Positions 17,730 to 26,948 are shown, counted from the stretch's first letter. The stretch: DNA of 33,781 bases from Candidatus Thioglobus sp. (GCA_028345055.1 JAOMCO010000012.1:1-33781); one strand, 5' to 3'. Made by a program: numbers and translations. Notes: generated by a model from the sequence alone, not told the origin.

Positions 17730-18392
17730 TTATGCTGTTTTTGCTTGCTTAAATTTCTTTTCAAGCTTCATCGCCAGCATGGCTGATGGAATTGATACTA
17801 TCAAAAAGAATACCCCCACTAAAGTCATAGGCTCTAAATATGTATAGTGACTGTTACTATACTGGTCAGCTGCTCTAAATAATTCAACTACTGTAATTGC
17901 CGCCAGTAAAGGCGTCTCCTTAAACATTGTAATTAAATAATTTGCAAGTGGCGGAATCATTGGAGGGATTGCTTGAGGAAGAATAACATTTTTCCAGGTT
18001 TGCAATGGATTGTAATTTAGTGACTTCGCAGCCTCCCACTGACCCTTGGGAACATTTTCAATACCCGCCCTAAAAACTTCAGATGTATAGGTACTAAAGT
18101 GAATACCTAATACAATTACACCACAAGTAAAGGCTTCTAGGAAAATTCCAAAGTCAGGTAAAACATAAAATACAACATATAACTGAACAAGGATTGGTGT
18201 TCTTCTAACAAACTCAGTAACCCAATGCAACAAAACACGTGTTAGCTTACTTTTAGACATTTTGAGAATTGCTATTCCTAAGCCTAAAATATAAGCAAGT
18301 AATGAGGCAACTATTGTTGCCTGAATTGTTACTATAAGGCCGTCACCTAGTTGAGGCAAAACTGCGTATGCATGATCCCAATTCCACTCCAT
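17730..18392 (-). CDS. ehuD: Ectoine/polar amino acid ABC transporter permease (EhuD type)
   Basis: Inner-membrane permease of 220 residues from the His/Gln/ectoine family, with about five hydrophobic segments. The ATPase-contact loop reads GQWEAAKSLNYNP followed by VILPQAIPPMIPP near residues 126-155. It starts two bases after ehuC, so the two are translationally linked and should form a heteromeric channel. The order ehuA-ehuB-ehuC-ehuD is that described in Sinorhizobium, which supports the name. Amino acid uptake other than ectoine remains possible. Confidence 0.8.
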   Translation of the reverse strand: MEWNWDHAYAVLPQLGDGLIVTIQATIVASLLAYILGLGIAILKMSKSKLTRVLLHWVTEFVRRTPILVQLYVVFYVLPDFGIFLEAFTCGVIVLGIHFSTYTSEVFRAGIENVPKGQWEAAKSLNYNPLQTWKNVILPQAIPPMIPPLANYLITMFKETPLLAAITVVELFRAADQYSNSHYTYLEPMTLVGVFFLIVSIPSAMLAMKLEKKFKQAKTA

Positions 18393-18394
18393 GA

Positions 18395-19063
18395 TTATTT
18401 GTCTCCTGCAGTCATTATATTTCTACCTTTAGAAAACTTTTTCGCAATAAGATCTACTATCTGTACTAATATTGTTGCAATAATAAAATAAATAATGAGT
18501 ATTAATAAGAAAGGCTCTAGGGTTAGCGCAGTTTGTACTCTTATTATCTGCGCCATGAAAGTAAGGTCTGAAATAGTAATAAGTGAGGCAACCGCTGTTA
18601 ATTTTAGAAGCTCAATTAGTAAGTTACCAAATGTAGGAATCATAATTGGAATAGCTTGGGGTATTATGACGTATCTATATTTTTTATAAATCGAGTAATT
18701 GAGAGCTTTTGATGCTTCATGCTGTTCTTTACCAACTGCAAGTACTGCTCCTCTGACTACTTCTGATCCATATGCTCCAACATTTAAGCCACATGCAACT
18801 ACGCCAGCAGTTAAAGCATCAAAATAAATTCCCCACATTGGCAAAACAAAATAAATAAAAAACATTTGAACAAGCGCTGAACTACCTCTAAAGAATTCTA
18901 AATAAACAATTGCTATTACCCTTATTGCAGCAAATGACGATATTCTTGCAAGCCCAACAATAAATGAAACAATAAGAGCTAAGATTGCTCCTAATACCGT
19001 CAACTGTATCGTAGTGATAGTTCCTTTAATAAGTATTGGGTAAAACTCTATTACTTCATTCAT
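18395..19063 (-). CDS. ehuC: Ectoine/polar amino acid ABC transporter permease (EhuC type)
   Basis: Partner permease of 222 residues, with the conserved loop EQHEASKALNYSIYKKY and the VIIPQAIPIMIP segment that follows. The start ATG lies 10 bases beyond the T-run of a strong hairpin in the ehuB-ehuC gap and has no visible ribosome-binding site. Expression therefore depends on readthrough or processing at that hairpin. It pairs with EhuD. Confidence 0.8.
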   Translation of the reverse strand: MNEVIEFYPILIKGTITTIQLTVLGAILALIVSFIVGLARISSFAAIRVIAIVYLEFFRGSSALVQMFFIYFVLPMWGIYFDALTAGVVACGLNVGAYGSEVVRGAVLAVGKEQHEASKALNYSIYKKYRYVIIPQAIPIMIPTFGNLLIELLKLTAVASLITISDLTFMAQIIRVQTALTLEPFLLILIIYFIIATILVQIVDLIAKKFSKGRNIMTAGDK

Positions 19064-19073
19064 AAAAAATACT

Positions 19074-19106
19074 AAAAAAAACTGCCCTGTAAATACTACA
19101 GGGCAG
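19074..19106 (-). terminator. Strong intrinsic terminator-like hairpin between ehuB and ehuC
   Basis: CTGCCCTGTA (19082-19091) and TACAGGGCAG (19097-19106) pair perfectly around a five-base loop. On the minus strand the stem is followed by eight Ts (19081 down to 19074). This is the best terminator in the window, yet it sits inside an operon and only 10 bases before ehuC. Confidence 0.85.
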
Positions 19107-19130
19107 ATTAGGTTTTAAAATAAATTTTTT

Positions 19131-19159
19131 TAAAAAACTTTCCTATAGACGTTATAGGA
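19131..19159 (-). terminator. Second hairpin with T-run after ehuB
   Basis: TCCTATA (19141-19147) and TATAGGA (19153-19159) pair around GACGT, followed on the minus strand by a T-rich run. It lies 21 bases after the ehuB stop and upstream of the stronger hairpin, so transcripts leaving ehuB meet two hairpins in tandem. Confidence 0.6.
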
Positions 19160-19180
19160 CAGGTTTAATTAAAAAAAAAT

Positions 19181-20023
19181 TTACATTCCATCAGGACATT
19201 GAGTCAAGTAGGATTTACTAGCAGTTGCCTCTGCAGAGAAACCATAAGGTTCAATAATCGCTGCAAACTCTCCAGTTGCCTTTAACATAGCTAAAGCCAT
19301 ATTATATTCTGACCTAAACTCAAGATCATCCTTATTAAATGCCGCACCAGCACAACCCATAGGAACCCCTGTAACAGGCATTACCAACTCAAGATTTGGA
19401 TCATTAGTTTTGTTCAGAAGGTCAGCTGTACCTAGGCCTGATAAAGCAAAAACATCAACTCTACCTTGCTGAAGCATTTTAATGCCACTTGGAGGTGCGT
19501 CAAAATAAACAATTTGATCTGCACTTACACCTCGCTCTAAAGCATATTTTTCTTCAGCACAACCAGCACAAGTAGTCATTTTTAAAGCTGGATTAGCGGC
19601 TATATCTTCATAAGTTAATAGGTTATTTGGATTACCTACTGGAACAGCAAAAGCTTCTGCTCCACAAAGATCTGGCTCAGAATAAATAATAGACTCACAT
19701 CTTCCAGGCTTAATATATAGCCCAGAAGTTGCCATATCTACTCTTCTTGCTTGAAGAGCAGGAATCATAGCACCATACATGATGACTTCAGCCTTCAATT
19801 CTGGAACACCTAATACTGTAAGCACAGCTCTTGCTACATCTGGTGCAGCTCCTGTTACATAACCATCAGATTTAATATCACTATATGGTGGTTCATTAGC
19901 TACAGCAACTGTTGCATAGCCTTGTTTCTTAAGTCTTTTCAATGTATCAGATTCAGCAGACGCAGTTTGTGCCAAACCTAAGACAAGAAAAAAACATGTA
20001 AAAATCGAAATGATTTTTTTCAT
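19181..20023 (-). CDS. ehuB: Ectoine/hydroxyectoine-type substrate-binding protein (EhuB type)
   Basis: Periplasmic binding protein of 280 residues (family 3 solute-binding fold). A signal peptide covers residues 1-23 (cleavage after TASA). EhuB-like stretches follow: LKRLKKQGYATVAVANEPPY, IPALQARRVDMATSGLYI, PGRCESIIYSEP and a GVPMGCAGAAFNK segment. Cysteines in DLCGAEAF and TTCAGCAEEK are extra and may form disulfides. The start has a strong AAGGAGA ribosome-binding site. The gene is flanked by hairpins on both sides, which fits production of more binding protein than permease. The ligand is probably ectoine or hydroxyectoine by resemblance, but no ectoine-degradation genes are in view. Confidence 0.8.
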   Translation of the reverse strand: MKKIISIFTCFFLVLGLAQTASAESDTLKRLKKQGYATVAVANEPPYSDIKSDGYVTGAAPDVARAVLTVLGVPELKAEVIMYGAMIPALQARRVDMATSGLYIKPGRCESIIYSEPDLCGAEAFAVPVGNPNNLLTYEDIAANPALKMTTCAGCAEEKYALERGVSADQIVYFDAPPSGIKMLQQGRVDVFALSGLGTADLLNKTNDPNLELVMPVTGVPMGCAGAAFNKDDLEFRSEYNMALAMLKATGEFAAIIEPYGFSAEATASKSYLTQCPDGM

Positions 20024-20097
20024 AACTTTCTCCTTTTTAATTGTTATTATGAAAAATTATTCTAACACTATCTCGTATATTAGAAAATGATTTCTAT

Positions 20098-20129
20098 TGA
20101 AAAAAATGCATAATTATGCAATTTTTTTT
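20098..20129 (-). terminator. Palindromic hairpin between ehuA and ehuB
   Basis: TGCATAATTATGCA (20107-20120) is a perfect palindrome flanked by A-runs and T-runs that extend the pairing. It lies 66 bases after the ehuA stop in a 162-base gap and about 80 bases before ehuB. It could be a weak bidirectional terminator or a processing site. The rest of the gap is AT-rich with no gene. Confidence 0.5.
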
Positions 20130-20185
20130 ATATTATGAAAAAAGAATAGCTAGATCTGAACTACAAAATAAAAGAATTAAATAAA

Positions 20186-20962
20186 CTAGTTAACATTATT
20201 AATAAACTTTTTAAGAAACTCTTTAGTCCTTTTCTTAGTTGGATTTGAAAAAATACTCTCTGGTTTGCCAGACTCTACAATCTGACCTGAATCAAAAAAT
20301 AGAACTCTATCAGCAAATTCTCGAGCAAAGTTCATTTCGTGAGTAACAGTTAACATCGTTGTATCAGAATCAGATGCTAATTTACGCAGAACGGTTAATA
20401 CTTCATCAACAAGTTCTGGATCTAATGCCGATGTCACTTCATCAAATAACATAATTTTTGGATCCATTGCTAGTGCTCTAGCAATTGCAACGCGCTGTTG
20501 TTGCCCACCTGATAATTGGTGCGGATATTGATCTTTTTTATCACCTAATCCTACTAAATGAAATAATTCCTCAGCTTTTTCCTTAGCTTCAGCATCTGTT
20601 TTTTTCTTTATTAGAGTCTGGGGCTGCTGAACATTTTCAATTGCAGTTAAATGTGGAAATAGATTGAATTGTTGAAAGACCATTCCAATATGATCACGCA
20701 TTTTGTGTAGATGATTCTCTGAAGCAGGAATAATTTTTCCATCATTTTTTTCATGCCATAGATATTCACCATTGACTGAAACAAAGCCATCATCTATAGT
20801 TTCTAATGTCATCAAAATTCTTAAAATTGTAGTCTTTCCTGAGCCACTAGGTCCTATGAGGGCTAATTTTTCACCATCTTTCACCTCTAAATTTAATTTA
20901 TTTAAGACTTGTAAATCACCAAATGATTTCGAAACATTTTCAAACTGTATTATATTTTCCAT
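20186..20962 (-). CDS. ehuA: Ectoine/polar amino acid ABC transporter ATPase (EhuA type)
   Basis: ATPase of 258 residues for EhuBCD. Walker A is GPSGSGKT (37-44), the signature is LSGGQQQR, Walker B is IMLFDEVTSALDP, and the switch histidine is in VTHEMNFA. The family is that of the GlnQ/HisP/EhuA ATPases. It starts 31 bases after the stop of the BisC-type oxidoreductase on the same strand, so it is probably transcribed together with that gene. Confidence 0.85.
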   Translation of the reverse strand: MENIIQFENVSKSFGDLQVLNKLNLEVKDGEKLALIGPSGSGKTTILRILMTLETIDDGFVSVNGEYLWHEKNDGKIIPASENHLHKMRDHIGMVFQQFNLFPHLTAIENVQQPQTLIKKKTDAEAKEKAEELFHLVGLGDKKDQYPHQLSGGQQQRVAIARALAMDPKIMLFDEVTSALDPELVDEVLTVLRKLASDSDTTMLTVTHEMNFAREFADRVLFFDSGQIVESGKPESIFSNPTKKRTKEFLKKFINNVN

Positions 20963-20993
20963 CGAATAAATTTTAGTTAATTAAAAATTTTGT

Positions 20994-23303
20994 TTAAGTT
21001 TCTCTATTATGAATTTTTGGATTTTCAAATATACTGACGTCCAAAATATCTTCTTTTTTTGCTTTTTTCAGCTCTACTAATGTTGTATGGCAAGTGGGGC
21101 CTTGACCTAAAGATGAAGTTCCAATATCTTTAGTTAGTACATTAGGATTACCATGTTTTTCAATGTTTAAATCATAATCTGGATCAAACCATGCCCCAGT
21201 TGATAAAACAATAACACCAGGCATTACGTTATCAGAAATCTTAGCCCCTGCCAAAACTCTTCCTCGAGCATTATATAACATAACAATATCTCCTTTTTTA
21301 ATATCTCTATTAAAGGCGTCTTTAGAGTTAATCATTACAGGCTCTTTTCCATTTATCTTGCTTTTTTGACTCTCATCCGCATTATCAAGTTGACCATGAA
21401 GCCGATGCGTTGGCTGATTAGAAATTAAATGCAAAGGGTATTCATCTACATTTCCTAGCCACTCATATGGCTCAAACCAATAAGGATGCGAATAACAATC
21501 TGGCAATTGAAAATTTGCAATCGTTTCTGAGGAAATTTCTATTTTCCCTGAAGGTGTTTGTAATGGAAAATGAGCTGGATCTTTTCTAAACTTATCAAAC
21601 ATAATCTTTTCAGTCCTTGGAGCTGGAACTTCAAAATATCCCTTTTCCCAAAACTCCTCAAAACTAGGCATACTTAGATCATTATTGATATAAGCCTTTT
21701 TATAAGCTTTAGAGCTCCGATCCCAAATAAATTTAATCCAATCCATTTCACTTTTATTTCCAGTAAATTTCTCTAAAAAACCAAGTTTATTGGCTAAACC
21801 AGAAAATATTTCAAAATCAGTTTTTGAATTTTCAAAGCTTTTCATAGCACTTTTATTGGCTACAATTGTAGGATCCCTTGGATTCAGCATCAAATCATTT
21901 CTCTCTAAAGCTGTATTAGCAGGAAAAACAATATCTGCATGAAGAGCCTGAGGATTCCACCAAATTTCATTAACAATTATTGTTTTTGGTTTCTGCCAGG
22001 CTTTTACTAATCGATTAAGATCTTGATGGTGATGGAAAGGATTTCCTCCTGCCCAGTAAATTAATTTAATATCAGGATAAGTTAATTTTTGACCATCATA
22101 AATAAATTCCTGGCCAGGTTTTTCTAGCATGTCTGTGACTCTTGCAACGGGTATAAAATCTTTTATTTTATTTTGTCCCTGTGGCAAGCTCTGCCATGGA
22201 ATTTTGTCATATGAGTCCCCAGTGCTATTGACACTGGAATACCCAAATCCAAAGCCTCCACCTGCTGTTCCTATTTGTCCTAACATAGCAGCAAGAGTAA
22301 TACCCATCCATAATGGCTGCTCACCTCTTGATGCTCTTTGAAGGCTCCAAGATAAGGAAATCATAGTTTTTTTTGATATTATTTTATCTGCCAATTCTTT
22401 AATTAAATCAACAGGTATCTTAGTAATCTCTGATGCCCAACTAGGCGTGCACTCCTGATTATTTTTTTTGCCTAACACGTATGCAGAAAAACTCTCAAAC
22501 CCAACAGTGTATTTTTCAATAAACTCCTTATCATAAGAGTCATTCTTAATCAGAATATTTGCAAGTGCTAACATTAGTGCAGTATCAGTGTTTGGCCTAA
22601 TTGAAACTTGTTTGGCATTTAAAAATTCAGGAGCATCATCTATAAGTGGACTAATATTAATAAACTCTACTCCATTTTCAAAACACTCTGAAATACCTTT
22701 CTCAGTAATATGTTTGCCTACACCACCAGCTGAAACTTTTGAGTTTTTTAATGGCATCCCTCCAAACATTAAGATGAGTTCACACTCTTTTGAAAGTGCC
22801 CCCCAAGAGGTATGCTCATCTAACGTTGAATATAAGTCTAATCCAATTATGTGAGGTAAAAGAGTTTGTGCTGCAGCATATGAATAGCTTTGAAATGAGG
22901 AACTAAAACCACCAAATAGATTAAAAAAGCGATTAACTTGACTTTTTGCATGATGGAATCTTCCAGCACTTGCCCAGCCGTAGGATCCTGCATATATGGA
23001 TGAATTACCAAAGGTCTTTTTTGTTTCTAATAACTCTTTTGATGCAAGTTCAAAGGCCTCATCCCAGCTAACAGGAATATAGCTATCGCGGCCCCTATTG
23101 CCATCACTTTTGCAATTATTTTCTAACCACCCTTTTCTGACATGAGGTTGCTTTATTCTAAGCTCATCATTAGCAGCATCAGCTAATCCCAATCCAAACT
23201 CTGTTGGTGAGGAATCTAATTCCCAATTATCCAACTTTATTTTTTTATCTTCATCAACTGAAAATTTATAAGTCCCCCAGTGTGTACTTACATAATTTCC
23301 CAT
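20994..23303 (-). CDS. bisC: BisC-type molybdenum oxidoreductase (sulfoxide/N-oxide reductase family)
   Basis: DMSO reductase family enzyme of 769 residues with bis-molybdopterin guanine dinucleotide. It starts with STHWGTY and contains GSYGWASAGRFHHAKSQ, in which S112 is the expected molybdenum ligand, and the pterin-binding stretch AAMLGQIGTAGGGFGFGY as in BisC/TorA. There is no N-terminal cysteine motif for an iron-sulfur cluster and no twin-arginine signal, so it should be cytoplasmic like BisC and unlike the periplasmic TorA/DorA. Likely substrates are biotin sulfoxide, methionine sulfoxide or an N-oxide. It heads the operon leading into ehuA. The start has no good ribosome-binding site, but the N-terminal match supports it. 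Confidence 0.85.
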   Translation of the reverse strand: MGNYVSTHWGTYKFSVDEDKKIKLDNWELDSSPTEFGLGLADAANDELRIKQPHVRKGWLENNCKSDGNRGRDSYIPVSWDEAFELASKELLETKKTFGNSSIYAGSYGWASAGRFHHAKSQVNRFFNLFGGFSSSFQSYSYAAAQTLLPHIIGLDLYSTLDEHTSWGALSKECELILMFGGMPLKNSKVSAGGVGKHITEKGISECFENGVEFINISPLIDDAPEFLNAKQVSIRPNTDTALMLALANILIKNDSYDKEFIEKYTVGFESFSAYVLGKKNNQECTPSWASEITKIPVDLIKELADKIISKKTMISLSWSLQRASRGEQPLWMGITLAAMLGQIGTAGGGFGFGYSSVNSTGDSYDKIPWQSLPQGQNKIKDFIPVARVTDMLEKPGQEFIYDGQKLTYPDIKLIYWAGGNPFHHHQDLNRLVKAWQKPKTIIVNEIWWNPQALHADIVFPANTALERNDLMLNPRDPTIVANKSAMKSFENSKTDFEIFSGLANKLGFLEKFTGNKSEMDWIKFIWDRSSKAYKKAYINNDLSMPSFEEFWEKGYFEVPAPRTEKIMFDKFRKDPAHFPLQTPSGKIEISSETIANFQLPDCYSHPYWFEPYEWLGNVDEYPLHLISNQPTHRLHGQLDNADESQKSKINGKEPVMINSKDAFNRDIKKGDIVMLYNARGRVLAGAKISDNVMPGVIVLSTGAWFDPDYDLNIEKHGNPNVLTKDIGTSSLGQGPTCHTTLVELKKAKKEDILDVSIFENPKIHNRET

Positions 23304-23338
23304 TAGATATTGTCAAGCCCAGTTCCTTAAATATTCTG

Positions 23339-23366
23339 ATTTTAACACTATGTATCGAAAGTCTAA
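23339..23366 (-). promoter_or_regulatory. Candidate extended -10 promoter for the bisC-ehu operon
   Basis: On the minus strand TGTTAAAAT (23347-23339) forms an extended -10, with a weak TTAGAC (23366-23361) 16 bases upstream of the extension. It would give a leader of about 30 bases before the ATG at 23303. It lies in the 121-base gap after rsmB, where nothing else is seen. Confidence 0.4.
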
Positions 23367-23424
23367 TTTAATAATAATTTTCCAATGCAATAATACTCGT
23401 TAAAACAAGTAACTATAAATTAGA

Positions 23425-24699
23425 CTATTTTTTCTTATTTTTTGAGAGTTTTGCGTAATAAAAACCATCAAAGTTATACTCTGGAAGCTTTTGTTTTCCA
23501 ATCTCTCCAGCCCCCCAAGGAATGTCAATATTAATATTCCTTGCGTCTTCATGTTTATTTAAAAAATTTATTATTTGATTCTCATTTTCATCTTTCAAAA
23601 TTGAACAAGTGGCATAAACTAATTCACCTCCGGGCTTTAGCATGATCCAAAGATTTTCAAGAATTTGAGTTTGAGTTTTAATAACTTGACTAATATCTTT
23701 ATATTTTCTTAAAAGTTTTATATCAGGATGCCTTCTAATGACACCAGTCCCTGAGCAAGGAGCATCAATTAAAATTTTATCGAAGGTTTTTTTATTCCAC
23801 CAATCTTTAGAAGAGGCATCTCCCTCAATAATTTTGACATTAGTTATTTTAAGTCGACTAATATTTTCGTAAACTTTTTTAACCCTTAACTTCTCATTGT
23901 CTAATGCAATTACTTCCGACTCTGGGCAAAGTTCAGCAAGATGAGTAGTTTTCCCACCAGGAGCACAGCATGCATCAAGAATGTATTCTCCTTTTTTAGG
24001 GGCAATCAAATGAGCAGCTAATTGAGCTGAAAGGTCTTGCACATAACATGAGCCATTTTGGAAGTTTGGTAGCTTGTTGACATTCACTGCATTTGCAATA
24101 ATAATTGCCTGAGGAAAAATATCTGATGACTGACATAAAATATTTTGCTTCTCAAGTTCCTTTTGATATTCCTCCTTATTAAGTGAAGGATGAATTCGGA
24201 TTGACATTGGAGCTTTTTTATTATTTTCCAAAAAAATATTTTTATGATCTTCAGGATAATCTTTTTTTATTTTTTTTACTAGCCAGCTTGGGTGAGAATA
24301 ATGAGTGGACTTATCAATTTCTTTTTGATCACGATCTATACTCCTCAGTATGGCATTGATAAAGCCTTTTGCCCAGGACTTTTCAATACATTTTGCTACT
24401 TCTACCGTCTCATTGATTGCTGCATGTCTGGAAATATCTGTGTAGATAATTTGGAAAGCACCGAGAATTAGTAAGCAATGAAGATCAAGATTTTTTTTGT
24501 CTAATGGTTTTTTTAGTCGAGGAGTTATGATGTCATTTAGATGATGATAAAACCTAATTGAACCAAATGTCAAAGACTTAGCAAATGATGTGTCAGAAGT
24601 ATCGTCTGGAAAAAGAGAGTCAGATAAAAAACGCTTCTCTAAAGCTACTTGACAAATAGCTCTATGTGCAACAACTCTGGCGTTATTTTTATTGAGCAA
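23425..24699 (-). CDS. rsmB: 16S rRNA (cytosine(967)-C(5))-methyltransferase
   Basis: SAM-dependent methylase of 424 residues that modifies C967 of 16S rRNA. The N-terminal NusB-like RNA-binding domain (about 1-140) is followed by the methyltransferase domain. SAM motif I is DACCAPGGKT (242-251), motif IV is DAPCSGTG with C315, and the catalytic cysteine C365 is in YATCS. The start is TTG at 24699, overlapping the dsbC stop by 11 bases; no ATG lies nearby, so translation coupled to dsbC is likely. Confidence 0.93.
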   Translation of the reverse strand: MLNKNNARVVAHRAICQVALEKRFLSDSLFPDDTSDTSFAKSLTFGSIRFYHHLNDIITPRLKKPLDKKNLDLHCLLILGAFQIIYTDISRHAAINETVEVAKCIEKSWAKGFINAILRSIDRDQKEIDKSTHYSHPSWLVKKIKKDYPEDHKNIFLENNKKAPMSIRIHPSLNKEEYQKELEKQNILCQSSDIFPQAIIIANAVNVNKLPNFQNGSCYVQDLSAQLAAHLIAPKKGEYILDACCAPGGKTTHLAELCPESEVIALDNEKLRVKKVYENISRLKITNVKIIEGDASSKDWWNKKTFDKILIDAPCSGTGVIRRHPDIKLLRKYKDISQVIKTQTQILENLWIMLKPGGELVYATCSILKDENENQIINFLNKHEDARNINIDIPWGAGEIGKQKLPEYNFDGFYYAKLSKNKKK

Positions 24700-25408
24700 C
24701 TGTTTGCAAAATTCTATTTAATATATCTTTAGGGGGCAAATAGCCAGGTAAATTTGTACCATTTTCAAAAAATATTGATGGAGTTCCATTGACTCCTAAT
24801 TGCTTTGAAATTGCAAGTTGTGTTGCAACTGGGTTTGTACAGTCTGGACTATCAGGAAGATCTCTTTTAGTTTTATAATTATGCATTGCAAGCTCTTTAT
24901 TTTCAGCGCACCAAATTTTTTCCATAGCACTTTGAGCATTAGGATGGAGCTGCTCAAGAGGTGAGGCTAAATACTTCACAGTAATACCTAGATTATTCAT
25001 TTGATCCATATTGGCATGCAACTTTGCGCAATAAGGGCAATCAACATCAGTAAATACATTAATCACGTATTGCTCATCTTTAGCTTTAAAAACTATCTTA
25101 TCGTTATCACTAATACTTTCTAAAATCTCAAGCTTTACTGAATTAATACGATTAGTAGATATATTTGTCATCAACTCAAGATCAGTGACTGCGCCCTGGA
25201 TAACGTACTTGCCATCCATTGAGATATACATAACTTCTATCCTTGGATTAGTCAGAACTACCTCGTAATACCCATCTAGTTGAGAAGTACTAATATTTTC
25301 AGTTTTGATCTCTGGAAAGAATGGCTTCAGCTTATTAACAATCAAGCTTACGTCAGCTAATGCAATATTCGTTAAAAATATTAATATAAGAGCAAGAAAC
25401 TTTTTCAT
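24689..25408 (-). CDS. dsbC: Periplasmic disulfide isomerase DsbC
   Basis: Thioredoxin-fold protein of 239 residues that corrects wrong disulfides in periplasmic proteins. A signal peptide covers about residues 1-18 (cleavage after ALA). The N-terminal dimerisation domain runs to about 75. The active site is C124-P-Y-C127 (TDVDCPYCAKLH), and the cis-proline loop is GTPSIFF. Two further cysteines (IWCAEN, SPDCTN) match the structural disulfide of DsbC. It fits a cell with several exported cytochromes and cysteine-containing binding proteins. It is first in a dsbC-rsmB pair. Confidence 0.92.
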   Translation of the reverse strand: MKKFLALILIFLTNIALADVSLIVNKLKPFFPEIKTENISTSQLDGYYEVVLTNPRIEVMYISMDGKYVIQGAVTDLELMTNISTNRINSVKLEILESISDNDKIVFKAKDEQYVINVFTDVDCPYCAKLHANMDQMNNLGITVKYLASPLEQLHPNAQSAMEKIWCAENKELAMHNYKTKRDLPDSPDCTNPVATQLAISKQLGVNGTPSIFFENGTNLPGYLPPKDILNRILQTVAQ

Positions 25409-25486
25409 ATTAGAAACTCATTATAAAAGGAATAAATTTTACAGTTTTTTGGTAGAATACCGAGATTATAATTTTTGGAAGTAGAT
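25409..25486. promoter_or_regulatory. Compact divergent promoter region between dsbC and pepA
   Basis: Seventy-eight bases separate two divergent starts. TATAAT occurs at 25467-25472 on the plus strand and on the minus strand at 25425-25420. Both lie closer to their start codons than usual (12-15 bases), which leaves little room for a leader; TAGAAT at 25453-25458 is an alternative for pepA. The assignment is tentative. Confidence 0.4.
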
Positions 25487-26914
25487 ATGGAGTTTTTTGT
25501 CACTCATCAAGCAGTTGATCACTATAGTGGGGACTGTTCAGTTGCCTTTGCTTCAAAGGATAAATCTAACGATAATAGAATTATTCAAACTTATTTAGAT
25601 CTTCATCGATTTGAACCAAAATTAGCTAGCACTTTGATGCTTGGAAAAGTTGAAGGTTATAAATCTAAAAGAGTCTTAGTTGTTGGCTTGGGAGAATCAC
25701 CACTTACAAAAAAAAGTTTTATCAAGGCACTTAAATCACTCTCATCTGCGATGAGTGAATCAAAGGTAAAAAATGTTGTAATCCCCAGCATAGATGTTGA
25801 GGATTCTGACGAATCTTGGATTCAAACTACGACTGCAAGAGTTTTAAAGAATGAGAACTACGAAGTTAATAAAGTTGGTGTAAAGAAAGAGAAAAGAGAT
25901 GTTGTTCTTGAAGCGGTCAATCTATATTCAGAAAATAATGGTGCATCAGAAATACAAAAGGGTGTGGCTATCGCAAATGGAATGGCGCTGACAAGAGAGT
26001 TAGGAGACCTACCTCCAAATATCTGCACTCCAACTTACATCGCAGACACAGCAAAATCACTCGCAAAAACTTATGATTTAGAATGTGAGATTCTAGAAGA
26101 GTCTGAGATGCAATCACTGGGAATGAATTCATTACTCTCAGTTTCCATGGGCTCCTCTCAGCCAGGCAAGTTAATCAGTTTAAGGTATTCAAATGCTGGA
26201 AATGATGCCCCTATTGTCCTCGTAGGTAAAGGGGTGACTTTTGATAGTGGAGGAATTTCTTTAAAGCCAGGTTCAGGAATGGATGAGATGAAATATGACA
26301 TGTGTGGTGCAGCTTCAGTTCTAGGAACTATGAGTGCGATTGCTGAAATGAATCTTAAAGTAAATTTAGTAGTTCTAGTTCCTGCTGTAGAAAATATGCC
26401 TGCTCACAATGCTTCTAGACCTGGAGATGTGGTTAAAAGTATGTCTGGTCAAACTATCGAAATCCTCAATACAGATGCAGAGGGACGACTTATTTTGTGC
26501 GATGCTTTAACTTATTGTGAGAAATATAAGCCGAAAGTGGTCATAGATATTGCAACTCTAACTGGAGCAGTTATTATTGCATTAGGTAAACACCACTCTG
26601 GTGTGATGTCAAATGATCAAAGCCTTGCTGATGCCCTAAAGATTTCAGGTGAGTCAGCTCAAGATACAGTATGGCAACTTCCGCTTGATGAAGAATATGA
26701 TGACCTTCTCAAATCTAACTTTGCAGATATGGCAAATATTGGTGGAAGAGAGGCTGGTACAGTAACAGCAGCATGTTTTTTAGCCCGGTATACAAAAAAA
26801 TATTCTTGGGCTCATATTGATATTGCTGGAACTGCATGGCTTGGAGGATCAAAAAAAGGAGCAACTGGAAGGCCTGTTCCTCTCCTAACTCAATATGTTA
26901 TGGATCAAGCATAA
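25487..26914 (+). CDS. pepA: Leucyl aminopeptidase (M17 family)
   Basis: Cytoplasmic two-metal aminopeptidase of 475 residues removing N-terminal residues from peptides. The metal and active-site residues are in place: K248 and D253 (KGVTFDSGG), K260, D271 (YDMCGAA), and D330, E332 and R334 in NTDAEGRL (328-335). The ATG at 25487 is preferred over an in-frame TTG at 25475 because GGAAG at 25477-25481 is correctly spaced from the ATG. In some gammaproteobacteria PepA also binds DNA in carAB control and Xer recombination; that is not tested here. Confidence 0.95.
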   Translation: MEFFVTHQAVDHYSGDCSVAFASKDKSNDNRIIQTYLDLHRFEPKLASTLMLGKVEGYKSKRVLVVGLGESPLTKKSFIKALKSLSSAMSESKVKNVVIPSIDVEDSDESWIQTTTARVLKNENYEVNKVGVKKEKRDVVLEAVNLYSENNGASEIQKGVAIANGMALTRELGDLPPNICTPTYIADTAKSLAKTYDLECEILEESEMQSLGMNSLLSVSMGSSQPGKLISLRYSNAGNDAPIVLVGKGVTFDSGGISLKPGSGMDEMKYDMCGAASVLGTMSAIAEMNLKVNLVVLVPAVENMPAHNASRPGDVVKSMSGQTIEILNTDAEGRLILCDALTYCEKYKPKVVIDIATLTGAVIIALGKHHSGVMSNDQSLADALKISGESAQDTVWQLPLDEEYDDLLKSNFADMANIGGREAGTVTAACFLARYTKKYSWAHIDIAGTAWLGGSKKGATGRPVPLLTQYVMDQA

Positions 26915-26948
26915 GGGCTAAATGTTTTCAAAAATGCTCTAATTTTAT

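Noticed and set aside
20994-23303. Periplasmic respiratory TMAO or DMSO reductase
   Set aside because: There is no signal peptide, no iron-sulfur motif and no TorC- or DmsB/C-type partner gene.
23311-23316. Perfect TTGACA on the minus strand before bisC
   Set aside because: It is only seven bases from the ATG, so the -10 would fall inside the gene; it is more likely chance.
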